Source of the DNA: Hirundichthys speculiger | Taxonomy: Eukaryota; Chordata; Actinopteri; Beloniformes; Exocoetidae | Length of the DNA stretch: 64,000 bases | Assembly: GCA_018398805.1 (NCBI GenBank) | Contig: JAGFBZ010000341.1 | Coordinates: forward strand, 157,501-221,500 | Direction: 5' to 3' | Shown here: positions 11,177 to 23,740 of the stretch, one piece after another | Layout: every line of letters begins with the position of its first letter | How positions within the stretch are numbered: position 1 is the first letter of the stretch | Notes under the pieces: model-generated | Told to the model about the DNA's origin: nothing | The model's database searches: none | The model's input: the letters and a program-made list of their open reading frames with translations, nothing else | Program-made: the position numbers and the translations under genes

Positions 11177-13062
11177 AAGTAGCAGAGAGGACGAGTTAGC
11201 AGAGAGGACGAGTTAGCAGAGTGGAAGAGATAGCAGAGAGGACGAGTTAGCAGAGAGAAAGACGTAGCAGAGAGGAAGAGATAGCAGAGAAGAAGAGATA
11301 GCAGAGAGTATGAGATATTAGAGAGGAAGAGATAGCAGAGAGGAAGAGATATTAGAGAGGAGGAGATAGCAGAGAGGGAGAGATAGCAGAAAGGAAGACG
11401 TAGAAGAGAGTAAGAGATAGCAGAGAGAAAGAGATATTAGAGAGGAAGAGATAGCAGAGAGGAAGAGATAGCAGAGAGTAAGAGATATTAGAGAGAAAGA
11501 GATAGCAGAGAGGAAGAGATAGCAGAGAGGAAAACGTAGCAGAGAGTAAGAGATAGCAGAGAGAAAGAGATATTGGAGAGGAAGAGATAGCAGAGAGAAG
11601 AGATAGCAGAGAGGAAGAGATAGCAGAGAGGAAGAGATAGCAGAGATAGCAGAGAGAGAGAGAGAATGAGATTTAGAGGAAGAGATAGATAGCAGAGATA
11701 GGAGAGAGATAGCAGAGAGGAGAGAGATAGCAGAGAGGAGGAGAGCAGAGAGGAAGAGATAATAGAGAGGAGAGAGTAGCAGAGTAGTAAGAGATAGCAG
11801 AGAGAAGAGAGAGAGAAGAGATATTAGAGAGGAAGAGATATAGCAGAGAGTAGCAGAGATAGCAGAGAGGAAGAGATAGCAGAGAGAGAGAGATAGCAGA
11901 GAGTAAGAGATATTAGGAGAAGAGAGAGAAAGATATAGATAGGGAATAGATAGCAGAGAGTAAGAGATATAGCAGAGAGATAGATAGCAGAGAGAAGAGA
12001 TAGAGAGATAGGAAGAGATAGATAGAGGAAGAGAGAGAGCAGAGAGTAGAGAGTAAGAGATATTAGAGAGGAAGAGATAGCAGAGAGGAGAGATATAGCA
12101 GAGAAATACATAGCATAGAAGAGATAGCAGAGAGAGAGAAAGAGATATTAGAGAGGAAGAGATAGCAGAGAGGAAGAGATAGCAGAGAGTAAGAGATATT
12201 AGAGAGGAAGATAGCAGAGAGGAAGATAGAGAGAGAAGATAGCAGAGATAGAGAGAGATAGAGATAGAGAGGAAGAGATAGAGAGATAGCAGAGAGTAAG
12301 AGATATTAGAGAGGAAGAGATAGCAGAGAGGAAGACGTAGCAGAGAGTAAGAGATAGCAGAGAGGACGAGTTAGCAGAGAGAAAGATGTAGCAGAGAGTA
12401 AGAGATAGCAGAGAGAAAGAGATATTAGAGAGTAAGAGATAGCAGAGAGGAAGAGATAGCAGAGAGGAAGACGTAGCAGAGAGTAAGAGATAGCAGAGAG
12501 AAAGAGATATTAGAGAGTAAGAGATAGCAGAGAGAAAGAGATATTAGAGAGAAAGAGATATTAGAGAGGAAGAGATAGCAGAGAGAAAGAGATATTAGAG
12601 AGAAAGAGATAGCAGAGAGGAAGAGATAGCAGAGAGGAAGAGATAGCAGAGAGGACGAGTTAGCAGAGAGAAAGATGTAGCAGAGAGTAAGAGATATTAG
12701 AGAGTAAGAGATATTAGAGAGGAAGAGATAGCAGAGAGGAAGAGATAGCAGAGAGGAAGAGATAGCAGAGAGGAAGAGATAGCAGAGAGGAAGAAATAGC
12801 AGAGAGAAAGACGTAGCAGTGAGTAAGAGATAGCATAGAGGATGAGATAGCAGAGAGAAAGAGATAGCAGAGAGTAAGAGATATTAGAGAGGAAGAGATA
12901 GCATAGAGGACGAGATAGCAGAGAGGAAGAGATAGCAGAGAGGACGAGATATTAGAGAGGAAGAGATAGCAGAGAGGAAGAGATAGCAGAGAGTAAGAGA
13001 TATTAGAGAGGAAGAGATAGCATAGAGGTCGAGATAGCAGAGAGGAAGAGATAGCAGATAGC
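11177..13062. repeat. 17-bp GA-rich minisatellite
   Basis: The main unit is GATAGCAGAGAGGAAGA (17 bp), interspersed with a second unit type GATATTAGAGAGGAAGA and with ACGTAGCAGAGAG variants. The whole array is about 1.9 kb of nearly pure purine on the plus strand. The segment 11640-12260 is irregular, with short GATA and GAGA slippages that could be genuine or assembly noise. The minus-strand frames rich in Leu/Ser/Ile are by-products. Confidence 0.97.
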
Positions 13063-13548
13063 AGCGTGAGTTCTGCCTCCTTACTTTTCCACGTAGTCAG
13101 TCGGTTCTGTTGCAACATTCGCTTCATAATTCACAATAATTACATTCTTTAATTGATCCAAAGCTATTGTAATGAATATGACGTTATCAATAATTAACTA
13201 ATCTAATGAACTTTCTGAAGATGAAGACCTATAAATAAAATGCATTTATTTCAGTTTAACATATTGGATTATATTTGTATTCCCATGTTACGTAAAATCC
13301 CAAAAGATTTAAACCCGTTTACTTTATAAGTTATAACGAAACAAAGCGGGAAAGAAAACCGTTTGCAGGGAGTGAACTCTGACAGCAGCACGTATTGATT
13401 ACCTGGTGGAGATACAGACCTCCACCACAGGAGATCCTGGTTCCAGCGTAACCTTAGTCTGATTAATACCCCGACCAGTCCTTGTCAGGCTAATATGTTG
13501 ATTGAATTATGACAGATATTCTGTCACAGAGCAAACACATGCTGACAG
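13063..13548. other. Unclassified AT-rich stretch
   Basis: No gene or element was recognised. Confidence 0.5.

Positions 13549-13600
<52 letters not shown>
13549..13600. repeat. Uninterrupted C52 run
   Basis: Fifty-two consecutive C lie between CTGACAG and ATCAAATC. It is the longest of the poly-C/poly-G runs in the window. Confidence 0.98.
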
Positions 13601-14300
13601 ATCAAATCTCAGAGAGGATGACTCTCGGGGGATCAGCCCCATTAAATCCCATTATCCTAACGAAGGGAGGGTGAGGAGGGTGAGGCAGTGATTTATCAGA
13701 GTGGGCTCATCGTCGGAGATGGAAGGAGAGATCCGGTTACAGCTCTGCTGCCCTGAACGTCCAACATGCATCGGCTAATTTAAGTCTCCCCGTCCAGACG
13801 TGGCTCACGGGCTACCTGGGAGATTTGGGAACAGCTATCTACCCACGTCCATCAGCAGTGGTCCAGGGTCGTTTTATGGGGCTCCGGGGTAATGCTAGGT
13901 GTCATCATCTCAGCTCCTTCAGTGTTGATTTCAACGTTCCAACATTGTTTCTGTTTTTTTTTTTCCTCTTTGCCGTCTTCTTCTTCTTCTTTTGTCGATT
14001 GGTGCTGGGCAAACGTAAACGCGGAGCACTCGCGCCACCAGGTGGTACGAGTCGGTGGTCGATGAGTCGGGAAGTCCCACTGGCTCCGTCGATGGAGGCG
14101 GAGACACAATGTCTGAAAGGACCGCTACGATCCTAGCTTCCTGGGTTTCACCGCGGCGCTCCGGCTAATGGAGACACGGCTTTGGGAAGATCTTTGGATA
14201 ATGGGAGGAAGCTGATTGATCCCACATCCAAAAAGCCGAGCCAGAGGGCTTGAGAGGACCCTTCATGTGCTCTCTGATCAACTCCAGCATCTTTGAGTGT
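13601..14300. other. Gene-free stretch; possible conserved non-coding DNA
   Basis: Mostly single-copy-looking sequence, with a TTC-rich run near 13950-13995. No exon was recognised. Confidence 0.3.
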
Positions 14301-14308
14301 GCTGTCAC

Positions 14309-15457
14309 TAGGGATGGAACGGTTAGCGGTATTACGGTAAAGCGCGGTAAATTTTACGCGATAACGATTACCGTTTGTTTGACTTCATCTCATTATCGCG
14401 GTCGATTACCAGGATATGTAATATCAGCCTCATTCAAGTCTGCGAGCGACTCACGACTGTGTCTCGCGTGAATATGTAGCTTGTAACATCGGCATCGTAA
14501 CGTTAGCATGGCAGAAAGTGGTGATACATTTACCAACCCACTAAAAGAACGAAATCTGAATTCTGGGCATATTTTGTTTTTGTTTTTTTAAGAATGCAGA
14601 TGGACAACTGGTGGAGGACAGTTATCCTGTCTGCAGAGCACCTGTTTACATTTTATTGTAATTTGTAGAAGAAACTTGAAGGAGCTAAGGCTAATGCTTC
14701 AAACTACTGAGATGTTTGACCAAGAGTAACCTGGTCGACGCGCTTCGCTAACTCACATTTCGTAAACTTTACCATTGCGTGTTGATCAAAAAATGACCAG
14801 AACGATGTTCTGATGCAGTTAAAATATTAATTTACTCCATTAACTGATCCGACAACCATAACACCGGCAGTTAGCGCCACAGCGGTCAAACACCATTAAC
14901 AGCTAACCAATAACAGGCAGCTACCTTTATACCTGACCCTCAGGTAACAACACAGCGACACCCACAGACACACAGAGTGAACTACAATTCAAAACAACAT
15001 ATTTGGCTCCTAAACAACTGTTTCTTTATTTGCACATTTATACATATTTAAGGTTCAGCTTAAAGTCAAAAGTTTATTTCATTTGAACTTGCACTATAAT
15101 TTTTGTTCCTGATAATTCTTTGCATATTTTGACCTACTATGGTTGTTAAAGTGTTTATTTAAATTTGCAGCAGACAAATTAGCTTTGTTCCTGTTATTTA
15201 TTTTGTTCATTTAAAATAAAACCTCTTTCTGTGCCAGTTGTTTCTCCGTTTAATGTGAAAGTTTCATTTTGATAAGATTTTGGCTTTTGATGTTTCAATA
15301 TGACAAGAAAATCACAAGATTTTGTGAAGTTATTAAAATGTATGTTTTTTTTAGACATTTGTACAGCAATTAAGAATATATCGCGATAATATCGTAAACC
15401 GTGATAATTTGGTCTCTATAATCGAGATATCAACCTTTCTATATCGTTACATCCCTA
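14309..15457. mobile_element. hAT non-autonomous element
   Basis: The left end is TAGGGATGGAACGGTTAG and the right end is CGTTACATCCCTA. An exact 8-bp duplication GCTGTCAC lies at 14301-14308 and 15458-15465. Subterminal GCGGTAATTTTACG-like and ATATCGCGATAATATCG words are typical of these fish hATs. No transposase frame survives. Confidence 0.93.
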
Positions 15458-15465
15458 GCTGTCAC

Positions 15466-16240
15466 ACCTTAAGTTGTTTGCTCTGATCCCAATTTATTGA
15501 GAAGTTTAAAAACCTGGTTTTGGTTCTTTCTACACAGTGAAAAATCCCAACGTACGATAATGCGTCGCATCAAAGCAGTCAAGGACAAGTGACCGCCCTG
15601 ATTTCACCACATAAATCATCAGGTTTCACCTGCAACATCTTTGTTTCGTTTCTTCAAAGACATTTCAATTATGTTCTTAGTTCTTGGACGTTTCAACCCG
15701 ACTAAAGCGGACTATGCAACAGGCAAACATCTCCCTACATGTCCATGCAGAAGTCATTAAACACCACAGAAGAAGCTGACCTCCACAGGGCTACTTGGAA
15801 AATGTTTGAATTGATGAAACGAGAGCTGAATTTTCAGCTATTACCAGCATCATCGCCACAGTGGTGAAGCACGGTGGAGGTCGCATCATGCCGTGGGCCA
15901 CGACCACTTTCCACTGCAGAGGAGAAATCGAATCCCCAAAGTTTGCCTTCATCTCCACCAGGGTGATGTCCTGGTGTCTGAGCAGGTTCCCGAGTCGAAG
16001 CTGCGTGATGCAGCGGGTCAGTGATCAGTGATCGGGTCAGAACCCAGACCTGAGACCGGTAGAGCGGCTGCGGCGGGAGCTCGGGACCAATGTGTCTGCA
16101 CTGAAGCAGTTCATCATTATTATCATTATTCTTTAATCTGCTTTCAACACCAATTACCACACATACTAAATTTTTTGGGGAATGTTTTGAAGGTCAGAAA
16201 CACGAAAAAATTATGCACCTTTTATCAAGTTTATTAGAAA
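15466..16240 (+). pseudogene. Tc1/mariner transposase remnant
   Basis: Broken frames contain TVVKHGGGRIM at about 15850-15890 and GQNPDLRPVERLRRELG at about 16034-16085. These match the Tc1 blocks VKHGGGSIMVWG and QSPDLNPIENLWRELK in the right order and about the right spacing. Stops and shifts separate them. The terminal repeats were not found. Confidence 0.75.
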
Positions 16241-16733
16241 AAAAAGCTGGATTTGGTCTGAGTGACCGGTGGTTACAGACAAAGCAGAAAAGAGACCAGC
16301 AGAACACTTCTTAAAAGATTTATTAGGCTTCATACATTACTGGAGATTAAAATCAGGCGAGAGATTGGGGGGGGGGGGGGGGGGGGATGAGCCAGTTCAG
16401 TCGGGGCATTATTTCATAGTTACCGCATGAAACACTGATGTTCTTTGTCAGAACTCTGCTTCAGAAGCTTGGGAAGGTTCTGGGCCGTCTGGTTTCTGTC
16501 TGGTTTCTGTCTGCAGCACAGAGCAAGAAGTTCTGGACTGTCAGTGTGTTCAGATCAGGCTGAAAAGGGTCTCAAGACCATTAACCATTTAGTGACTTAC
16601 GCAGATTATTTATTTTCGGGTTAAATGGAGTTTTCAAGCTTTAAACGCCTTCATTGCATTTGTTCCTAGTTCCTAGAGGTACATGCTGCTGCTGTTTGGT
16701 TTGGCCCGTGTGCTCTGTCTGTTCGGGTTCCCT
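16241..16733. other. Unclassified stretch with a G20 run
   Basis: A run of 20 G lies at 16367-16386. Nothing else was recognised. Confidence 0.5.
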
Positions 16734-18702
16734 GACGGTTCCCATCTCCCCAGATAGTTCCCATCTCCCCTGACGGTTCCCATCTCCCCTGACGGATCTC
16801 AGCTCCCCTGACGGTTCCCATCTCCCCTGACGGTTCCCATCTCCCCAGATAGTTCCCATCTCCCCTGACGGTTCCCGTCTCCCCTGACGGTTCCCATCTC
16901 CCCTGACGGTTCCCATCTCCCCAGATAGTTCCCATCTCCCCTGACGGTTCCCATCTCCCCTGACGGTTCCCGTCTCCCCTGACGGTTCCCATCTCCCCTG
17001 ACGGTTCCCGTCTCCCCTGACGGTTCCCATCTCCCCTGACGTTCCCATCTCCCCTGACGGTTCCCATCTCCCCTGACGGTTCCCATCTCCCCTGACGGTT
17101 CCCGTCTCCCCTGACGGTTCCCATCTCCCCTGATAGTTCCCATCTCCCCTGACGGTTCCGGTCTCCCCTGACGGTTCCCATCTCCCCTGATAGTTCCCAT
17201 CTCCCCTGACGGTTCCGGTCTCCCCTGACGGTTCCCATCTCCCCTGACTGATCCCATCTCCCCTGATAGTTCCTACCTCCTCTAACAGTTCCCATCTCCC
17301 CTGACGGTTCCCATCTCCCCTTATAGTTCCCATCTCCCCTGATAGTTCCCATCTCCCCTGACGGTTCCCGTCTCCCCTGACGGTTCCCATCTCCCCTGAT
17401 AGTTCCCATCTCCCCTGGCAGTTCCCATCTCCTCTGATAGTTCCCATCTCCCCTGATAGTTCCCGTCTCCCATAAAGGTTTCCATCTCCCCTGACAGTTC
17501 CCATCTCCCCTGATGGTTCCCATCTCCTCTGATGGTTCTCATCTCCCCTGACGGCTCCCATCTCCCCTGATAGTTCCCATCTCCCTTGATAGTTCCCATC
17601 TCCCCTGACTGTTCCCATCTCCCCTGACAGTTCCTATCTCCCTTGATAGTTCCCATCTCTCTTAACGGTTCCCATCTCCCCTGACAGTTCCCATCTCCCT
17701 TGATAGTTCCCATCTCCCCTGACGGTTCCCGTCTCCCCTCAAGGTTCCCAGCTCCCCTGATGGTTCCCATCTCCCCTGATAGTTCCCATCTCCGCTGATG
17801 GTTCCCATCTCCCCTGATAGTTCCCATCTCCGCTGATGGTTCCCATCTCCCCTGATAGTTCCCATCTCCCCTGATGGTTCCCATCTCCCCTGATGGTTCC
17901 CATCTCCCCTGATAGTTCCCATCTCCGCTGATGGTTCCCATCTCCCCTGATAGTTGCCATCTCCGCTGATGGTTCCCATCTCCCCTGATAGTTCCCATCT
18001 CCCCTGATGGTTCCCATCTCCCATAACAGTTCCCATCTCCCCTAATAGTTTGCATCTCCCATAACAGTTCCCATCTTCCCTGATGGTTTCCATCTCCACT
18101 GATAGTTCCCATCTCCACTGATAGTTCCCATCTCCCCTGATAGTTCCCATCTCCACTGATAGTTCCCATCTCCCATAACAGTTCCCATCTCCCCTGATAG
18201 TTCCCATCTCCGATAACAGTTCCCATCTCCCCTGATAGTTCCCATCTCCCATGACGGTTCCCGTCTCCTCTAAAGGTTCCCATCTCTCCTGACGGTTCCC
18301 ATCTCCCCTGACAGTTCCCATCTTCCCTGATGGTTCCCATCTCCCCTGATGGTTTCCTTCTCCCCTGATAGTTCCCATCTCCCCTGATAGTTCTCATCTC
18401 CCCTGATGGTTCCCATCTCCCTTGATGATTCCCATCTACCCTGATGTTTCTCATCTCCCCTGATGGGTTCCCTCTCTCCTGATGGTTCCCATCTCCCCTG
18501 ATAGTTCCCATCCCCCCTGATGGTTCCCATCTCCCCTGACGGTTTCCTTCTCCCCTGATAGTTCCCATCTCCCCTGATAGTTTTCATCTCCCCTGATGGT
18601 TCCCATCTCCTGTGATGGTTCCCATCCCCCCTGATGGTTCCCATCTCCCCTGACGGTTCCCATCTCCCCTGATAGTTCCCATCTCCCCTGATAGTTCCCG
18701 TC
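16734..18702. repeat. 19-bp minisatellite, long array
   Basis: The unit is TGATAGTTCCCATCTCCCC (19 bp), with TGACGGTTCCC, TGATGGTTCCC and CGTCTCC variants, about 100 copies. The variants are zoned: TGACGG units dominate the left third and TGATAG/TGATGG units the right. The minus strand has long open frames with a 19-residue period (GTVRGDGNRQGRWEPSGEM) because three 19-bp units make one 57-bp codon cycle without stops. The same unit forms a second array at 20387-21167. Confidence 0.97.
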
Positions 18703-20183
18703 TGTGTGTCTCACCTGTGAGTCTATATTGTATCAGTCTGGTTCTTCTTCCCACTGCTTATTTTTGTTTATCTTCTGGAATACCTATTTTATTAACTGGA
18801 TTGGACAGGATTGTTATTAACCGGACTACAGTTCCTTTGTCTTCTTTTTGTATAAAGTGTCTCGAGGTGGTTTCTGTGTTGGCGCTACACACGCAAAGAA
18901 AACGAAAAGTCATCTCCCACCTAGAAAGAATCAGACTTACTGCAGACACTGAGGGACTCCTGGACCTCAATGTCTGCTGAAACGAACCGGTCCACCGAGC
19001 TGCCTGGTTGTCTTGTCTTCAGTCAGTCGTCCTCCATTCAGCCCGAAGACCCTGTCTGCTGACCAGAACCGTCATTCTGGGAACTAACAGAAGCTGAAAT
19101 CTGTGCATTGATTTTTCAAGCAGAACACACAGAACTTGGTGATCTGTCATTTCTTGATTTGCTGAAACAACCGGTTTCATCAGAATGGTCCAGTAACCAG
19201 TTGACCCGAGAGATTTCAAGGACGCTGTGTCGCTCAGCCTCCATCTGAGGACCGTCAACCCAATTTGATTTATTAAGTCTTGACGCCGAGACTTGAAGAC
19301 TCTGGACCCCGAGACAGGATCCAGCTTGCACCTTTGTCCTTTCTGAAGTCATTCAAGAAGACCCCCCTTGATCGACGAAAATTCAACATGGGTCATCTTT
19401 GGGAATTAAAGAGGCAGCCGATATTTTGTGCCATAATCAATCACTTGTCTGCTGTCGAGCATGTCTGAATCCATTCTCTCATTTGCAGGATGACAGCTCC
19501 TAACGGGCAGCTAATCCTGTTAGCATCTCAGGCCCTTAGCGGAGGAAAGCTCCCCAGGGAGGCAGAATGAAGTGACCAGTAATGAAGCTGATCTCTGTCT
19601 TTGTTCATGCTTGGTTCATGTACTAAAAGCCACGTATTTGAATCTCACTCAGGGGGACTAAACCTAATTTTCCTCCGTAAACAGCAGCATTTGTGTTCCG
19701 TCGGCCGCACAAAGGCGACTGAAGGGCTAATCATTTTAAATGATGCTGTTCAGACAGTTCCCCTGCCTCTCCAATAAAACACCATTGCAGGAACGCTCAG
19801 GACCCCCCCAACAGAAGACCCAAACTGCCCTTTTTTCTTTGTTTGTTTGTTCTAAAGTAGGGGATTCAGTGATGGGGGGGGGGGGGGGGGGGGCGGTATT
19901 ATTGGTGCCTGTTAGTCTAATTACCTCGGCCCGCTTCCCATAATCATCCATCCATCCATCATCTACACCTGCTTCCTCCTGTCCAGAGGCACTGATGGTC
20001 CATGGTACCAGTCCAGGGCAAACAGTCAACCGCACGAGCTCGTACTTATAGTTTTAGTTATAGTTTTAGTTCTCAGCATGACCCCACGTCAGCCATCGTT
20101 TGTCTCTGGAACTCTCTGGTAAACAGATGAGTTCGTGACTGCAACCTGTCCAGGTCCAGGAACCCCCACAGCACCACCCCTCC
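18703..20183. other. Gene-free stretch; 19480-19740 possible conserved non-coding DNA
   Basis: No exon was recognised. A G20 run lies at 19874-19893. The 260 bp before 19740 are repeat-free and compositionally even, in contrast to the flanking arrays. Confidence 0.3.
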
Positions 20184-20191
20184 ACTGCCAT

Positions 20192-22000
20192 TAGGCTCTT
20201 GCCGATTGTGCTAGCATAATTTTTGGCATAATCTGAGGAATTGAGCATAATTTTTGCTACTTTTACCAAAAGTAGCACTAGCTAGCATAATCCGTATATT
20301 TTCTTGTCTTAATAGCACAATTTTAGAATAATTCAAGAAAACGAAGATCTCAGCTACTAAAAACGATAGATTACTATTAACAGTTGATAGTTCCCATCTC
20401 CCCTGATAGTTCCCATCTCCCCTGATAGTTCCCATCTCCCCTGATAGTTCCCATCTCCCCTGATAGTTTCCATCTCCCCTGATAGTTCCCATCTCCCCTG
20501 ACGGTTCCCATCTCCCCTGATAGTTCCCATCTCCCCTGACGGTTCCCATCTCCTCTGATGGTTCCCATCTCCCCTAACAGTTCCCATCTCCCCTGATAGT
20601 TTCCATCTCCCCTGCCAGTTCCCATCTTCTCTGCCAGTTCCCATCTCCCCTGACAGTTCCCATCTCCTCTGATGGTCCCCATCTCCCCTGATAGTTTCCA
20701 TCTCCCTTGATAGTCCCCATTTCCCCTGATGGTTCCCATCTCCCCTGATAGTTCCCAAGTTCCCATCTCCCCTGATGGTTCCCATCTCCCCTGATAGTTC
20801 CCATCTCCCCTGATAGTTTCCATCTCCCCTGATAGTTCCCATCTCCCCTGACGGTTCCCATCTCCCCTGACGGTTCCCATCTCCCCTGATAGTTCCCATC
20901 TCCCCTGATAGTTCTCATCTCCCCTGATAGTTCCCATCTCCCCTGACGGTTCCCATCTCCTCTGATAGTTCCCATCTCCCCTAACAGTTCCCATCTCCCC
21001 TGATAGTTTCCATCTCCCCTGCCAGTTTCCATCTTCTCTGCCAGTTCCCATCTCCCCTGACGGTTCCCATCTCCTCTGATGGTTCCCATCTCCCCTGATG
21101 GTTCCCATCTCCCCTGATAGTTTCCATCTCCCCTGATAGTCCCCATTTCCCCTGATGGTCCCCATTTTAGGCTTTTGCCGATTGTGCTAGCATAATTTTT
21201 GGCATAATCTGAGGAATTGAGCATAATTTTTGCCCTTTTTCCAAAAGTAGCACTGCTAGCATAATCCGTATATTTTCTTGTCTTAATAGCACAATTTTAG
21301 AATAATTCAAGAAAACGAAGATCTCAGCTTCTAAAAACGATAAATTACTATTAACAGTTGGTTCCATTACTTGCAAGCAAGTGTGATGCTTCAATATAAC
21401 AAGCGCTAATTTACTGTCAGAGAACAAATTAGAGAAGTCAAGCCGGACTGCGTGGTTTAGAAACGAACGAGATTATTCAATGTTTAATTTGTTATCCAGG
21501 GCTTTGTCAGAAACTGCATGGTTTAGTTTTCACTGAAATTTGCTAGCGCGTGCACAGTTCGTTGTTTACTCGAAATTTGCATACTTTACCATGGTAACTG
21601 GAGGCCATTTGAGTGCAAAACCTTGCGCAAACTGTGTCACGCTCTGCTACACGCGATGGTTAGCTAGCTATCCGCGGATAGATATCCACCACACTATCCA
21701 GGCTTTGTCCAACCTATTTTTGTTCGCTGGATAACTATCCGCTGGATAGCAGATTTATCCGCCGTATAAGCCTAACCACCGGATAAAGTTACCCACGTTT
21801 TGAACAACCGGGCCCAGAACGTCAGGCCAGGGTTAATAAAATACATTTTCAAACTTGTCCTGTGAGTTGTGAAGTTTGTTTACGGAATAATCTTTTTAAA
21901 AAGTAGCATAATTTTGAAAAGCGAGCATAATTTGGGCAAAAAACAAGCACTGCCACTAGCATAATACGCCACTTTTACTAGCACAATCGGCAAATGCCTA
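20192..22000. mobile_element. hAT element containing a minisatellite and a duplicated 5' end
   Basis: The left end is TAGGCTCTTGCCGATTGTG and the right end, read inverted, is TAGGCATTTGCCGATTGTG. An exact 8-bp duplication ACTGCCAT flanks it at 20184-20191 and 22001-22008. The first 195 bp (20192-20386) are repeated almost perfectly at 21168-21360, including the terminal TAGGC. The 19-bp minisatellite fills the gap between the two copies. No transposase frame was seen. Confidence 0.92.
20387..21167. repeat. 19-bp minisatellite inside a hAT element
   Basis: It has the same 19-bp unit as the array at 16734-18702, about 41 copies, with extra TGCCAGTTCCC variants. It starts directly after ATTAACAGTTG in the first 195-bp copy. 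In the second copy the same position continues GTTCCATTACTTG, a word close to the unit. Confidence 0.96.
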
Positions 22001-22008
22001 ACTGCCAT

Positions 22009-23299
22009 GCTTGTCAGTGTGTATGAGGAGCTTCTGCTGAAAGTTTGGTTTTCTCCAGACACGGTTCTGGATATTAAATTTCCCTCCCATGCGGTTGTTC
22101 AATCCAGCTATGGGGACCAAAACTGTGCGTCGTACCAGGTGACTTCCTCTCTGCTGTAAATGCAGACTGACTCCCTGTTGGAGCCAGACTTTAGTGGTCA
22201 TTCAAGGAACTGCAAGCGGCTTCAGCATCTTCATAACATCTTCATAACGAGACACAGGTGTCGTTGATTCCACCAGAGGAGAGCAAGAGAGCGAAAAGTG
22301 CTTCTGTTCAAACACAAAACAGACTGAAACTCAACCGAACCGTTCCAGACTCACGTAAACTCACAATCAAAACCCCAAGACCATGACAGTCACCGCCCTT
22401 CCTTCCCCTCCGCCCATCCTCCCTCCCTCCCCTCCCCTCCAGTCTCGGCGCGTCTCCCACTCCTCTGTCGAGCTGATTGGTGCCGCTTGGCTGGCGGCGT
22501 CTCACCGAGCAGACAGCGAGCCCAAACAGCCGGTCCCAGCTGGGATTTCTCCCGAACGCTGGCTGTGTGGGCGGGAGGGTGGCGGAGGGTGGCGGAGGGT
22601 GGGCTCCGTGGGGGCGAAGGTTAAAACAACTGCATCTTTTATTAACGGGGCGAGAGGCTTTAAGTGATCTCTATGAATGATTCATGTTGCATGTTTCATT
22701 ACAGAGGCTGTCTCCGAAGGTTTTAAGGACCAGAGCAGACGTATTCACTTCACCTCTTACATGCTTTTACCTCCGTTGCGTCTGTGTCACAGCTCCATGT
22801 GCTTCTTTTCACAAACAGATAATAAAACATAATAGAAGCCATCTGATTGTAGCGGGGGTCAGTCAAATGCACCAATGCAGTCAAAGTCACGATTTACTTT
22901 CTTACTTTACAACCTGTGACGAACTGATCATTAGCAGGAGTTCAGACTGAACAGCCAAAGAAAACAGGATTGAAGGAAGGGGTCCAAACATTTACACTTG
23001 ACCGTCGTAGACATTAGCAGTTGTCTCTGCAGGGATGGGAGAGGATCTGCATCACTAGGCTTCAGTTAAGACGTTAACTGGCCAACTGTGCTCCATTCCC
23101 ACATTAATTCAAGACCAGTGGGGCACATCAAAGGTCCGGAGCTGGCGTCAGTCGTTTGACCTTCAGCTACCAATGAGAAGTCCAACAACATCAGAAAAGC
23201 AAGGCTGAAATAAGCAACATGAATCTCTCAGAGATGGCAAAAGGTGTGGATTCCTTGGTACATCCTTAAAAAGAAATAAAATATGAGCTCAGTGACAAA
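22009..23299. other. Unclassified stretch
   Basis: 22385-22620 is GC-rich with C-rich then G-rich halves. No exon structure was recognised. The remainder has no recognised element. Confidence 0.4.
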
Positions 23300-23454
23300 T
23301 GAAATGGGTGATTGCAGAATCCTTTCACAATGCCGTCCAGAAGTCAAGAATGCTCTGGAGAATGTGGGCGTGTCATCGTCATAGTCATAGTCGGAGACCG
23401 TCAGGAAATGGCTGGAAGATGGAACCTAAAAAGACAGGTCCAGTTTAAAGTTCA

Positions 23455-23740
23455 GACCAGATGTGTACCCTGTTGGACCTCAGGTACAAGGACCAGATTT
23501 ACAGAAACGCCGATGTGCCACGTCTTCGCTGGTGTCGCCCAGATGTTGCCAACGTCTGCGTGGAGGAAGTGGAGAGAGAGCAGAGCACGGGACTCCAACA
23601 AGGGAACAAAAACCAAGTTTCCGGTTTAGATACGTGAATGATGAAGTGGACAGTCAGGTCCACCAGAGACGATACAGAGAACGACAAGCTGACATTTCTG
23701 GACTGGACAATCTGTCCGTACAACAGAACTGTACCCCATC
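23455..23740 (+). pseudogene. Possible Penelope-like reverse transcriptase fragment
   Basis: Two overlapping frames give RYVNDEVDSQV and STRDDTENDKLTFLDWTI. These resemble the RYVDD and IKFTxEDxENxxLPFLD blocks of Penelope-like RT seen in fish genomes. The blocks are too close together and out of frame, so there has been a deletion. The assignment rests on short motifs only. Confidence 0.35.

Noticed and set aside
13509..13691. Proline-rich 60-codon frame
   Set aside because: It is created by the C52 homopolymer.
16641..18568. Long minus-strand open frames with GDGNRQGRWE-type repeats (up to 415 codons)
   Set aside because: They are the translation of a 19-bp minisatellite in which three units give a stop-free 57-bp cycle. 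Several frames are open at once and no gene context exists.
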